From Mycobacterium sp. 3519A (GTDB lineage: Bacteria > Actinomycetota > Actinomycetes > Mycobacteriales > Mycobacteriaceae), in assembly GCF_900240945.1 (NCBI RefSeq), contig NZ_OESG01000014.1, forward strand, positions 2,446,733-2,510,732: a DNA stretch of 64,000 nucleotides, written 5' to 3'. The translations under genes and the position numbers were made by a program. Below, piece after piece: positions 8,391-16,315 of this stretch; the stretch's first letter is position 1, and each line of letters opens with the position of its first letter. The notes under the pieces are model-generated. The model saw only the letters and a list, made by a program, of their open reading frames with translations, made no database searches and had not been told where the DNA came from.

Positions 8391-8990
8391 ATGTGGCCAC
8401 CTCCGCAGCCGCCAGGCTGGTACCCCGACCCTCGAGGGGTTCCCGGCCAGGCCTACTGGGATGGCAGTCAATGGCAGTTCCCGCCGCAGCGGCGCTCGGG
8501 TTCGCGGTGGACGGTCGCGGCGATCATCTTCGGCGTCGTCGTCGCGGGCGTTGGCCTTCTCTACATGTCGGCGGTCGGCCAAAAGGCGATTCAGAAATCG
8601 ACGTCGAACCAGTCGAGTCAGTCAACGCCTGCGCCGCAGAAACCGGCCGAGGTGCGACTCAATCAGGAAGGCCGGGACGGCAACCTGGCGTTCGTCGTCA
8701 CCTCCGTCGACACCGCGCAGCGGACCGTCAACGTGCACCTCACCGTGAAGAATGCGGGCAACCGCCACGCGGTGTTCTGGACCGACAATCAGCGGTTGTG
8801 GATCGGCGGCCAATGGTTCGTGCCCGACAAGGCCGCCGCGGCCAAAGCGGGCACGACGAGTGTGAAACTGGATCCCGGCAAAACGGCCACCGTCACGCTG
8901 GCGTTCCAGGTGCCGTCGCCGAACTCCGCCGTCGACCACATCGAACTGCACGACGCGGCGGTGTCTGCGGGCGTCACCGTCGTCCCCTAG
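8391..8990 (+). CDS. DUF2510 membrane-anchored protein with extracytoplasmic DUF4352-like domain
   Basis: The 199-residue product starts with a DUF2510 motif (PPGWYPDPRG, then YWDGSQW), continues with one transmembrane helix (about residues 40-60), a Ser/Gln/Pro linker, and a beta-rich domain resembling DUF4352 (VVTSVDTAQRTVNVHLTVKN, later DKAAAAKAG and LDPGKTATVTLAF). The frame is open further upstream, but the ATG at 8391 gives the canonical DUF2510 N-terminus. A TAGCAT hexamer ends 8 nt before this ATG, so the mRNA may be leaderless. It is divergent from the kinase and its stop overlaps the following minus-strand pseudogene. Function unknown; such proteins are common in the actinobacterial envelope. 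Confidence 0.8.
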   Translation: MWPPPQPPGWYPDPRGVPGQAYWDGSQWQFPPQRRSGSRWTVAAIIFGVVVAGVGLLYMSAVGQKAIQKSTSNQSSQSTPAPQKPAEVRLNQEGRDGNLAFVVTSVDTAQRTVNVHLTVKNAGNRHAVFWTDNQRLWIGGQWFVPDKAAAAKAGTTSVKLDPGKTATVTLAFQVPSPNSAVDHIELHDAAVSAGVTVVP

Positions 8991-9867
8991 CTGAGTTCCT
9001 CGGCCGCCAGGGCGAGGATCTGCTCGCCGGCGCCGACGGCCACGAAATGGCCTGCGCCGTCGACGGGATGCCACACCGCACCGGGCATGGCGTCGGCGAC
9101 CGCCTTGTTGATCGGATCGGGCACCATGCGGTCGTCGAGCCCCTGCCACATGTGCACCGGCCGGTCGATTGCGGTGACGTCGAAAGACCAACGGCGGTAG
9201 AGCAGTTCGGCGTCGCGGACCAGCCCGTCACTACCGTGCGCGAAACATTCGGCGCACGCGTCGGCGAAACAGGCGGCGATGTCTGCGCGCAGCAGGAGGT
9301 TGCGGTCGTAGTCGTTGACGTTGTCGCGGACCTGCTTGACGAAGCTGGCGGGGAAGCGTTTGGCGGATACGCCGAGCATGGCGTACATCAGCCGGAAGCC
9401 GGGTGTGCATCGCAGCGCCAGTGTTCCACCCAAGGCGTCGATGTTCGAAAGGTATTGCGCCGCAGAGTTGTCCCCGAACGCTCCGTAGCTACCCGGGGCG
9501 ATGCTGCTGACATGGCGCAGGCGGGCGGGGTCGATGTAGGCGGCCGCCGCCAACGCCCACGGGCCGCCCTCGGACCAACCTGTCACGCCGAATTCGCGGT
9601 AGCCAACCGATCCGCGACGGCGATCAGGTCGTCGGCCCAGCCGGCGTAGCTGCGCTGCTTTTGCGGACTCGACTGCCCCATGCCGGGCCGGTCGACGCAG
9701 ACCAGTCGCAGGTGGTTTTTCGTTGCGGCATCCGCGAGTAGTTTCGCCTCGAGGCGGCTGCTTGGACCGCCATGGTTGTGCAAGACGAGCGGTCCGTCTG
9801 GATCGCCGACTTCCAGCCACGACAGTCGACGGCCGTCGTCGAGGTTTATTTCGCGAGCGTCCTCCAC
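8987..9867 (-). pseudogene. Alpha/beta hydrolase broken by a single-base frameshift
   Basis: Two overlapping frames together make one alpha/beta hydrolase of about 290 residues. The first (from the GTG at 9867) encodes the oxyanion-hole region HNHGGPSSR and CVDRPGMGQSS, and runs up to IAVADRL at about 9605. The other frame continues YREFGVTGWSEGGPWALA, which holds the nucleophile elbow G-W-S-E-G-G, and then the C-terminal HFVAVGAGEQ with the His. One missing G in the run at about 9601-9606 would rejoin them as ADRL-G-YREFG. The remainder shows no other damage, so this is either a very recent pseudogene or a sequencing error. Confidence 0.8.
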
Positions 9868-10490
9868 GTTGCACAGGCTATTACTCCGCTGCGATCACAA
9901 CGCACAGAAGTTGAAAATCGCCTGCTAGGCGGGTTATGCGCGCGCGAGCCAGTGTCGCCGTGTGTACATAACGTCGAATTCAGAACTGCGCGAACCAAAA
10001 AGAGATCCAACGGTGGGGTAGGAGCGGAGGTGGCCGCTCCTAGCGGGATCTCGGCTGCCGAGCCGGGCTTAGCTCAAAGGGGTTGCAATTCGGGTGAAGT
10101 GGCATGTCACCCTCGCCGGTGGTCGGGCGGTCGGGTGGTCGAAGTCGTCCACGTTGCGCGGCTAGAACGGATGAGAGGGCCGCCCGCTGGAGAAGGCGAC
10201 CCAGCGGGTGCTCCGTGTCTTGGGGCGAGAGGAGCGGTACTTCCGCATCAATTCTGGCTACGGCATCAAATTACTTCGGCTCGTTCAGCTGCGACCGTTA
10301 GGAGTGCGCTGATCGCGTCAGTAGCGGTCGAGGGAATTATCTGAACGAGCGACACCTTAAGCACGCAATCATGTCGGGCCGCGCAGTCCAGGCTCACATT
10401 TGTACGGTTTGCTATGCAAGCAGCTATATCCTGTCGCACAACCCGAGTAAACTGTGGCTTAGTTAGCTGCTGTGGTGCGGGGGTGAAGCG
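9868..10490. other. 620-bp intergenic region of atypical composition
   Basis: No supported gene is visible; open frames here lack codon bias and family features. Base composition is more AT-rich than the flanks and continues into the nuclease-like gene. The only clear structure is the short hairpin listed separately. It may be part of an acquired segment. Confidence 0.5.
10019..10042. terminator. Perfect 9-bp hairpin in the atypical intergenic region
   Basis: TAGGAGCGG and CCGCTCCTA pair perfectly around a 6-nt loop. No T-run follows on the plus strand. It could terminate an unseen transcript or be a protein-binding site; no gene lies immediately next to it. Confidence 0.35.
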
Positions 10491-11459
10491 GTGTCAGCGC
10501 AGACGAACGAGTTCCAACGGCTTATCGCCTTGCTTACGTGGGCCATGGGTGAAGGGGCAGAGGTGACCGAATCGTGGATGACACCCGACCCTGTGAGTGG
10601 GGTGCCGCGCGAGGTTGACGTAGTAGCGATTCAAGAGGTCGCCGGCCACCGCGTTGTGGTCGGCATCGAGTGTCGTGACAGAAAGGACGTATCTGACGTC
10701 CGTTGGGTTGAGGAGGCGCGAACCAAGTTTGAGCGGCTAGGTGTAAATGTCGGCGTCCTCGTATCAGCTCACGGGTTCACTACACCAGCCGAGCAGGTTG
10801 CGGCGAGTTATGGGATCAAGACGATCACACCCGGAGAGGCCACGCCCGAGTTTGTTAGGAAAGTTGTCAACAATGCTACGAGCACGGAATATTGGCATTG
10901 GGTCACCCTTGTACAGAAGGCAGAAGTAGTAATCACGCGTGACGGTGTGACGCAGCAGCAAGAGTTGCCTGGCAACGTTCCACTGTTGTATGCGGACGGC
11001 TCAGAAGCCGCCCTGCTCGTAGATCTCGTAAATCACATTGTGCAGAAGCACTTAGGGAATCACGACAAGTGGCAGGAGGGCTTCCGCGAAGGCGAGCTGC
11101 ACGGCGGCAAGGTGAAATACATCGGAACTGGTGATGGGCCCGAGCCGAGATTGGAAGGCCAGAAGGTGTATTTGAAAGGGGTCTCGCACGCGACGGGCGA
11201 AGAGGAACTGTTCGAGGTCGCCAATGTTGTCGTGACTTTCGAGGCCAAACGAACCGTGGCGGATGTGCCTCTCACGCACGGTGAGTATGACGGCACCGAT
11301 TTCTCCGCAGGCTCAGCCAGCTTGGGCCACGACGCCACCGTGCAATTGGTCTACACAAAGACTCCCGACGGCAGACTCGAGTTCCGTGTCCGCCTGGACG
11401 GCCCGCGCGCCACGTTACGGCCGGATGCCCGCACCTTCCGCGGTGAGGACACCCGGTGA
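10491..11459 (+). CDS. Restriction endonuclease-like (Mrr/PD-(D/E)XK) protein
   Basis: The first 105 of 322 residues read as an Mrr-like nuclease fold: hydrophobic helix, PREVDVVAIQ (Asp43), then VVVGIECRDRKDVSDV with Glu60 and Arg62/Lys65, and GVLVSAHGFTTPAEQVA. The catalytic Lys position of the E-x-K motif appears as Arg62, so activity is uncertain. The C-terminal two thirds (residues 110-322) is beta-rich and not recognised. The GTG at 10491 follows a GGGGTGAAG stretch. Codon use is less GC-biased than in the neighbours, consistent with horizontal acquisition, and no methylase gene is adjacent. Possible roles are a type IV-like restriction protein or an orphan nuclease; the match is by motif only. 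Confidence 0.6.
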   Translation: MSAQTNEFQRLIALLTWAMGEGAEVTESWMTPDPVSGVPREVDVVAIQEVAGHRVVVGIECRDRKDVSDVRWVEEARTKFERLGVNVGVLVSAHGFTTPAEQVAASYGIKTITPGEATPEFVRKVVNNATSTEYWHWVTLVQKAEVVITRDGVTQQQELPGNVPLLYADGSEAALLVDLVNHIVQKHLGNHDKWQEGFREGELHGGKVKYIGTGDGPEPRLEGQKVYLKGVSHATGEEELFEVANVVVTFEAKRTVADVPLTHGEYDGTDFSAGSASLGHDATVQLVYTKTPDGRLEFRVRLDGPRATLRPDARTFRGEDTR

Positions 11460-11717
11460 CGCCGCCGCCACGACTCCCGTTGAGGGTTGTCATCGCCGTG
11501 CCGTCGGAGACGGTTACCGTTCGCCCGAAATGATTACAGACAATCTGCACACCGAGGTAGTCGACCGACTTGTGTCAGCCGAACACAGTGGGCTTTACGA
11601 CATTCACGGGCTCCGGCCGCAAAGCGGTCGAACTTAATGAACTAAAACGTGACCTGGCTCACCCTCTGGCCGAGAGTCCTTGCAGACCACTTTTCGGAAC
11701 TGCTTGGAGGATCGAAC

Positions 11718-13085
11718 GTGACCACGAGTTTGGACAGTCCGCCGCGCCGCCGCGACCGCACCCACTGGCTCTACATCGCCGTCATCGTCGCGGTACTGGC
11801 AGGCATCGTCGTGGGTTTGGTGGCCCCCGAGGTCGGCAAGAGCGTCGGCGTGCTCGGCACCATGTTCGTCAACCTGATCAAGATGATGATCGCGCCGGTC
11901 ATCTTCTGCACGATCGTGCTCGGCATCGGTTCGGTACGCAAAGCCGCCACCGTCGGCAAGGTCGGCGGGCTGGCGTTCGTCTACTTCCTGGTGATGTCGA
12001 CGTTCGCGCTGGCGATCGGCCTGGTGGTCGGCAACCTGATCCACCCCGGCAGCGGTATGCACCTGACCGACAGCGCCGCGGGCAAGGGCGCCGAACTCGC
12101 CGAGAAGGCACACGAGGCCGGCGGCCTGATGGACTTCGTGCAGGGCATCATCCCGGAGACCCTGTTCTCGTCGCTGACCGCAGGCAGCGTGCTGCAGGCG
12201 CTGTTCGTCGCGCTGCTCGTCGGTTTCGCGCTGCAGGCGATGGGCCGCACCGGTGAGCCGATCCTGCGCGGCATCGAGTATCTGCAGAAGCTGGTCTTCA
12301 AGGTGCTGGTGATGATCCTGTGGCTGGCCCCGATCGGCGCGTTCGGCGCGATCGCCAACGTCGTCGGCCAGACCGGGTGGACCGCGGTGACCCAGTTGCT
12401 GACGCTGATGCTCGGCTTCTACGTCACCTGCGTGCTGTTCGTCTTCGGCGTGCTCGGTGTGCTGCTGCGGGTGGTGTCCGGCGTCTCGATCTTCAAGCTG
12501 GTGCGCTACCTGGCCCGTGAGTACCTGCTGATCTTCTCGACCTCGTCGTCGGAGTCGGCGCTGCCGCGGCTGATCGCGAAGATGGAGCACCTCGGCGTCG
12601 ACCGCAGCACCGTCGGTGTCGTGGTGCCGACCGGCTACTCGTTCAACCTGGACGGCACCGCCATCTACCTGACCATGGCGTCGCTGTTCATCGCCGACGC
12701 GCTGGGCGCACCGCTGTCCGTCGGACAGCAGATCGGCCTGCTGGTCTTCATGATCGTCGCGTCCAAGGGCGCCGCCGGTGTCACCGGAGCGGGGCTGGCC
12801 ACGCTGGCAGGCGGCCTGCAGAGCCACCGCCCGGACCTGCTCGACGGCGTCGGCCTGATCGTCGGCATCGACCGGTTCATGTCGGAAGCGCGCGCGGTGA
12901 CGAACTTCTCGGGTAACGCGGTTGCGACGGTGCTGGTGGGTGCCTGGACCAAGACGATCGACCGCGACAAGGTGAACGCCGTGCTGGGTGGATCCGACCC
13001 GTTCGACGAACTCACCATGGTTGACGACGATCGCGCGCCGCACGCCGAAGAGCCGACGCAGGAGCGAATCCCTGTGCCGGTGTAG
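11718..13085 (+). CDS. dctA: C4-dicarboxylate:cation symporter, DAACS family
   Basis: This 455-residue polytopic membrane protein carries the DAACS signatures: NLIKMMIAPVIFCTIVLGI in the third helix, the Ser-rich re-entrant hairpin (IFSTSSSESALPRL), the NLDGTAIYLTMA motif, and SKGAAGVTGAG in the second hairpin. Such carriers import succinate, fumarate and malate, or glutamate/aspartate, with protons or Na+. The GTG at 11718 has GGAGG 7 nt upstream; the longer frame from 11649 has no such site. A strong terminator follows the stop. The CitA/DcuS-type system at 6.1-8.3 kb is a plausible regulator. Substrate assignment between C4-dicarboxylates and acidic amino acids is by family resemblance. 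Confidence 0.88.
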   Translation: MTTSLDSPPRRRDRTHWLYIAVIVAVLAGIVVGLVAPEVGKSVGVLGTMFVNLIKMMIAPVIFCTIVLGIGSVRKAATVGKVGGLAFVYFLVMSTFALAIGLVVGNLIHPGSGMHLTDSAAGKGAELAEKAHEAGGLMDFVQGIIPETLFSSLTAGSVLQALFVALLVGFALQAMGRTGEPILRGIEYLQKLVFKVLVMILWLAPIGAFGAIANVVGQTGWTAVTQLLTLMLGFYVTCVLFVFGVLGVLLRVVSGVSIFKLVRYLAREYLLIFSTSSSESALPRLIAKMEHLGVDRSTVGVVVPTGYSFNLDGTAIYLTMASLFIADALGAPLSVGQQIGLLVFMIVASKGAAGVTGAGLATLAGGLQSHRPDLLDGVGLIVGIDRFMSEARAVTNFSGNAVATVLVGAWTKTIDRDKVNAVLGGSDPFDELTMVDDDRAPHAEEPTQERIPVPV

Positions 13086-13095
13086 GGCGTGCGAA

Positions 13096-13133
13096 AGAAG
13101 GGCCCGGCCGCGCCCCTCCGGCCGGGCCCTTCT
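13096..13133 (+). terminator. Intrinsic terminator after dctA
   Basis: AGAAGGGCCCGGCC (13096-13109) and GGCCGGGCCCTTCT (13120-13133) form a perfect 14-bp stem with a 10-nt loop, directly after the dctA stop. There is no long T-run, as is common for mycobacterial terminators. Confidence 0.85.
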
Positions 13134-13267
13134 GCTGTCTCGAAAACGCCATCTGCCCGCAGTTTCGGCGGTGTCAGGAAACTTTCTGAAATTCCTTTGA
13201 ACCCCCTGCGACCTCCCCCCGTTGAACCGGCTGACACCGACCCCAACGGACAGAACGGAGGCTCGCA

Positions 13268-13579
13268 ATGCGTGCCATCTTGCTCACACTCATCGCCATG
13301 GCCACAGCGGCCTGCGGATTGATCCTTGCGCCTGCAGGTTTCGCGAAAGCGGCGGAATCCGCAGTGGTCACTATCGGCCAACTCGAGGCCCAGGGGTTCG
13401 ACGTGAAGGTCGACCGCATCGGCAGCGCGCCGCTGTCGCAATGTGTGGTCACCAACGTGCGGAACCCAAGGAACCGAACGGAATTCGTGCCAGTGCTGGG
13501 TGATCGCGATCGCGACGGCGTCGTCCCCGTGATCGTCGACCGCACCGTCACGGTTTCACTGGACTGCTCGGCGCGCTGA
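13268..13579 (+). CDS. Small secreted protein of unknown function, paralog of 15918-16223
   Basis: The 103-residue product has a Sec signal peptide (about residues 1-28, ending AKA-AES) and a compact mature part with QCVVTNVRNPRN and a C-terminal SLDC, so the two mature cysteines could form a disulfide. GGAGG lies 6 nt before the ATG. The mature region is clearly related to the protein at 15918-16223 (shared I-x-x-L-x-x-x-G-[FY]-x-V-x-[VI]-D-[RK]-I-G-[ST] and QCVVTNVRNP). The two copies are inverted and bracket the TetR/SDR/SDR cassette. No function is known to me. Confidence 0.8.
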   Translation: MRAILLTLIAMATAACGLILAPAGFAKAAESAVVTIGQLEAQGFDVKVDRIGSAPLSQCVVTNVRNPRNRTEFVPVLGDRDRDGVVPVIVDRTVTVSLDCSAR

Positions 13580-13589
13580 CCCGATGAAG

Positions 13590-13616
13590 ACCCGGCTTGG
13601 AAGGCTCCGGCCGGGT
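13590..13616. terminator. Bidirectional terminator between a small secreted gene and tetR
   Basis: ACCCGGC (13590-13596) pairs with GCCGGGT (13610-13616); TTTTC follows on the plus strand. It lies between convergent genes. Confidence 0.65.
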
Positions 13617-13629
13617 TTTCTTCGGCCGC

Positions 13630-14223
13630 CTACCGTCCGGCGATACCGTGAAAGAGGTTGTCCACCAATGCATCAACGAATTCGTCGGTCAGCGGTTGAT
13701 CGGGAAGCAGCAGTCGGTGATAGCAGGCGCCCCACAGTTGATCCACGACCGTCTCCGGATCCAGGGTGGCGCGCAGCTGGCCGCGGCTCTTGGCTGTTTC
13801 CATGGCCGCCACGGCTTTTTCCCGCCGCGGCCCCGAATAGCGTTGTAGATAAGCCGCTTTCAGCTCCGGATCCGATTGCGCCTGGCCGATCAACTCGCCG
13901 ATCACCCGGCCCGCGGGGCTGTCGCGGATGACGCCGAGAAAAGTGTGCAGTTGCGCCCGCAGGTCGGCCTCGACGTCGCCGGTGTCCGGGAATTCGAGTT
14001 GCGGGTCGACCCGGTGAAAGTAGCCGTCGAGCGCCAGGGCTCCCTTGGACGGCCACCACTTGTAGATGGTCATCTTGCTGGCACCGGAGAGCTTGGCGAC
14101 CTTCTCGATGGTCAAGCCCGCCATTCCCTCGTCGAACAGCAGCACAGCCGCGGCGTCCAGGATCTGCGCGCGCACTTCTGCCGCGGGCCGACGACCGCGC
14201 CCGCGACGCTGTGGTCCGGTCAA
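13630..14223 (-). CDS. TetR-family regulator, divergent from two SDR genes
   Basis: The N-terminus contains a basic arm (RRGRGRRPAAEVR) followed by a TetR helix-turn-helix (IEKVAKLSGASKMTIYKWW), and the C-terminal half is a TetR_C_11-like helical domain. I chose the TTG at 14223 (197 residues) because GGAGGA lies 7 nt upstream and the protein then starts just before the basic arm; the longer frame from 14292 runs through the candidate operators. It is divergent from the SDR pair, and two direct-repeat operator candidates lie between them, which fits a local, probably autoregulated repressor of the SDR genes. Confidence 0.85.
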   Translation of the reverse strand: MTGPQRRGRGRRPAAEVRAQILDAAAVLLFDEGMAGLTIEKVAKLSGASKMTIYKWWPSKGALALDGYFHRVDPQLEFPDTGDVEADLRAQLHTFLGVIRDSPAGRVIGELIGQAQSDPELKAAYLQRYSGPRREKAVAAMETAKSRGQLRATLDPETVVDQLWGACYHRLLLPDQPLTDEFVDALVDNLFHGIAGR

Positions 14224-14242
14224 GGGCAACTCCTCCGGGAAT

Positions 14243-14292
14243 ATATGGACGAATCGTACACTTGCTGTCCGATATGGACGCAACGTACACAA
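14243..14292. promoter_or_regulatory. Tandem operator candidates between tetR and the SDR operon
   Basis: A 21-bp unit occurs twice, at 14243-14263 and 14272-14292: both begin ATATGGACG and continue with CGTACAC after a 2-3 nt variable part. The repeat period is 29 bp. Each unit is itself an imperfect dyad (TGGACG facing CGTACA). The position between a divergent tetR and its likely target supports repressor binding. Confidence 0.65.
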
Positions 14293-14306
14293 CCAAGGAG
14301 ACCGAA

Positions 14307-15035
14307 ATGATCGACCGTGTTGCCATCGTCACCGGCGCCTCAGGCGGCATCGGTCATGCTGTCGCGGTCGGACTGGCCGCGGCGGGGATGGCCGTGGCAG
14401 TGCACTACGCAGGCAACCGCGACCGGGCCCAGGCCGTCGCCGACGAGATCACCGCGGCAGGAGGCCACGCCATCGTCGTCGGCGCGGACGTCGCCGAGGA
14501 AGCGGAGGTCGCCGCGCTGTTCGACCGGGTCGAGGCCGAGTTCGGCGGCGTCGACGTGGTGGTCAACACCGCGGGCATCATGCTGCTCTCGCCGTTGGCC
14601 GAACTGGATCTCGACGACTTCGACCGCATGCACCGCACCAACGTGCGCGGCACATTTGTGGTGAGCCAACAGGCCGCGCGGCGGGTCCGCGAGGGCGGCG
14701 CCATCATCAACTTCTCCACTTCGGTCACCAAGCTCGCCGTGCCGGGCTACACCGGCTACGCCGCCACCAAGGGCGCCGTCGACGCGATGACGCTGATCCT
14801 CGCCAAGGAGATGCGGGGCCGCGACGTGACCGTCAACGCCGTCGCACCCGGACCCACCGCCACCCCGCTGTATTTCGAGGGCAAGTCGCAAGAGGTGATC
14901 GAGCGCGCCGCGGCGGCCTCCCCGCTCGAGCGCCTCGGTGAGCCCGCCGATATCGCCGAGGCCGTCGCCTTCCTGGCCGGCCCGGCCCGCTGGGTGAACG
15001 GACAAATCATCTATGTGAACGGAGGAGTGATATGA
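14307..15035 (+). CDS. Short-chain dehydrogenase/reductase
   Basis: This 242-residue classical SDR has the cofactor motif TGASGGIG at residues 9-16, NTAG, and the Ser-Tyr-x3-Lys catalytic set (FSTSVTK, then YTGYAATKGA), ending with the usual NGQIIYVNGG. An NADP preference is possible because of HYAGNRDR after the second strand. AAGGAG lies 6 nt before the ATG. Its stop overlaps the next SDR start (ATGA), so they are co-translated. The sequence resembles 3-ketoacyl reductase-like SDRs that reduce or oxidise small carbonyl compounds; the substrate is unknown. It is likely repressed by the divergent TetR. Confidence 0.88.
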   Translation: MIDRVAIVTGASGGIGHAVAVGLAAAGMAVAVHYAGNRDRAQAVADEITAAGGHAIVVGADVAEEAEVAALFDRVEAEFGGVDVVVNTAGIMLLSPLAELDLDDFDRMHRTNVRGTFVVSQQAARRVREGGAIINFSTSVTKLAVPGYTGYAATKGAVDAMTLILAKEMRGRDVTVNAVAPGPTATPLYFEGKSQEVIERAAAASPLERLGEPADIAEAVAFLAGPARWVNGQIIYVNGGVI

Positions 15036-15961
15036 CCATGAGCACACCGAAAGTCGTTCTCGTCACCGGCGCCTCGAGCGGATTCGGTGCGATGACGGTC
15101 CGCGCCCTTGCCGACGCGAAACACCTCGTCTACGCGGGGATGCGGGACATCGCAGGCCGGAACGCACAGGCCGCGGCGGCGGCCAGGCGTTACGCCGACG
15201 AGCACGGCGTGACGCTGCGGCCGATCGAGATGGACGTGGCTGACCAATCGTCGGTCGACGGCGCGGTGGCGGCGGTGCTCGCCGAGGTGTGCCGCGTCGA
15301 CGTCGTCGTGCACAACGCCGGGCATATGGTGTTCGGCCCGACGGAGGCGTTCACACCTGAGCAGGTCGCCGACGTCTACGACATCAACGTGTTGTCCACC
15401 CAACGCGTCAACCGGGCGGTGTTGCCTGCCATGCGAGCCCGGCGCGACGGCCTTGTGGTGTGGGTCGGCTCGTCGAGCTCGCGCGGTGGCACGCCGCCGT
15501 ACCTCGGACCGTACTTCGCGGCCAAGGCGGCCGAGGACGCGCTGGCGGTCAGTTACGCCGCGGAGCTGACCCGGTTCGGGGTCGAGACGACGATCGTTGT
15601 GCCCGGGGCGTTCACGTCGGGCACCAATCACTTCGCCAACGCGGGATCCCCCGCCGACCGGTACATCGCGTCCGCCTACGAAGCCGAGTACGCCGGGCTG
15701 ATGGATGAGGTCGGCAAGAGGCTGGCCGAGCTGGCACCCGACGATGCCGACCCGGTCGAGGTGGCCAGGCAGATCGTGAAAGTCGTTGATACACCGAAGG
15801 GTTCGCGGCCGTTCCGGGTGTACGTCGACCCGGCGGACGACGGCGCCGAGGAGGTGTTCCGGGTCGGCGACCGGGTGCGTGAGGTGTTTTTTCAGCGGAT
15901 CGGGATGCCGGATCTGCTCACTGTGAGCAGTTCAGCGTCACCGAGATCGACTGGCTGGTGA
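15032..15961 (+). CDS. Short-chain dehydrogenase/reductase, extended C-terminus
   Basis: The 309-residue protein has TGASSGFG, HNAG, the catalytic Ser (VGSSSSRGG) and Tyr-x3-Lys (YFAAKAA), so it should be an active NAD(P)-dependent oxidoreductase. After the SDR core, a C-terminal extension (about residues 220-300) includes RQIVKVVDTPKG and FRVYVDPADDG, as in SDRs annotated near ketoreductases. The ATG overlaps the preceding stop. Its 3' end overlaps the convergent small secreted gene by 44 bp, so the last residues may be poorly conserved. It probably acts on the same substrate class as its operon partner. Confidence 0.85.
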   Translation: MTMSTPKVVLVTGASSGFGAMTVRALADAKHLVYAGMRDIAGRNAQAAAAARRYADEHGVTLRPIEMDVADQSSVDGAVAAVLAEVCRVDVVVHNAGHMVFGPTEAFTPEQVADVYDINVLSTQRVNRAVLPAMRARRDGLVVWVGSSSSRGGTPPYLGPYFAAKAAEDALAVSYAAELTRFGVETTIVVPGAFTSGTNHFANAGSPADRYIASAYEAEYAGLMDEVGKRLAELAPDDADPVEVARQIVKVVDTPKGSRPFRVYVDPADDGAEEVFRVGDRVREVFFQRIGMPDLLTVSSSASPRSTGW

Positions 15962-16223
15962 CCACCTGGACGAGCACGCGATCGCCGTCCCGACCCGGCC
16001 CGGAGTAGGGCAGCCACTGCTTGACCTGCTGCGGATTCCTGACGTTGGTCACCACACACTGGTCCATCGACCCGGTGCCGATCTTGTCGATGTTGACCGT
16101 GTAGCCCTCGCTCTGCAGCCTGTTGATCACTTCTTGCGCGGTCTCTTCGGCGGACGCGACACCCGCCGGCGCAACGATCGCCCCACACACACCCACGACC
16201 GCGAGCATCAACCTGGTCCGCAT
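15918..16223 (-). CDS. Small secreted protein of unknown function, paralog of 13268-13579
   Basis: The 101-residue product has a Sec signal peptide (MRTRLMLAVVGVCGAI, cleavage around ASA-EET) and a mature domain with INRLQSEGYTVNIDKIG, QCVVTNVRNPQQ and a C-terminal TLNC; two cysteines are positioned as in the paralog. I chose the ATG at 16223, which gives the signal peptide, although the frame is open upstream. GGAGG lies about 11 nt before it, rather far. It overlaps the 3' end of the convergent SDR gene. Function unknown. Confidence 0.8.
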   Translation of the reverse strand: MRTRLMLAVVGVCGAIVAPAGVASAEETAQEVINRLQSEGYTVNIDKIGTGSMDQCVVTNVRNPQQVKQWLPYSGPGRDGDRVLVQVVTSQSISVTLNCSQ

Positions 16224-16245
16224 GGTCCTATGGTCCTCCCTCTGC

Positions 16246-16303
16246 CGAGCAGACGCAAAGTCGCACAAATTCGCGTCGAACAGTGCGATTTTGCGTCTGC
16301 TCG
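16246..16303. repeat. Long inverted repeat, probable terminator of the thiolase gene
   Basis: Arms of 21 bp (16246-16266 and 16283-16303, core CGAGCAGACGCAAA / TTTGCGTCTGCTCG) differ at one position and are separated by 16 nt. It starts 12 nt after the thiolase stop on the minus strand. Its length and the GAGCAGACGCAAA core suggest a member of a dispersed mycobacterial intergenic repeat family rather than an ordinary terminator. Confidence 0.7.
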
Positions 16304-16315
16304 CGCGGGGGAATG

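Noticed and set aside
9868..10490. A tRNA or integrase attachment site at the edge of the atypical segment
   Set aside because: I found no cloverleaf with a T-loop, no integrase gene and no direct repeats flanking the segment.
11634..13268. A 544-codon minus-strand open frame opposite dctA
   Set aside because: Rich in His/Gln/Asp/Arg as is typical for antisense frames in GC-rich DNA; dctA has clear motifs on the other strand.
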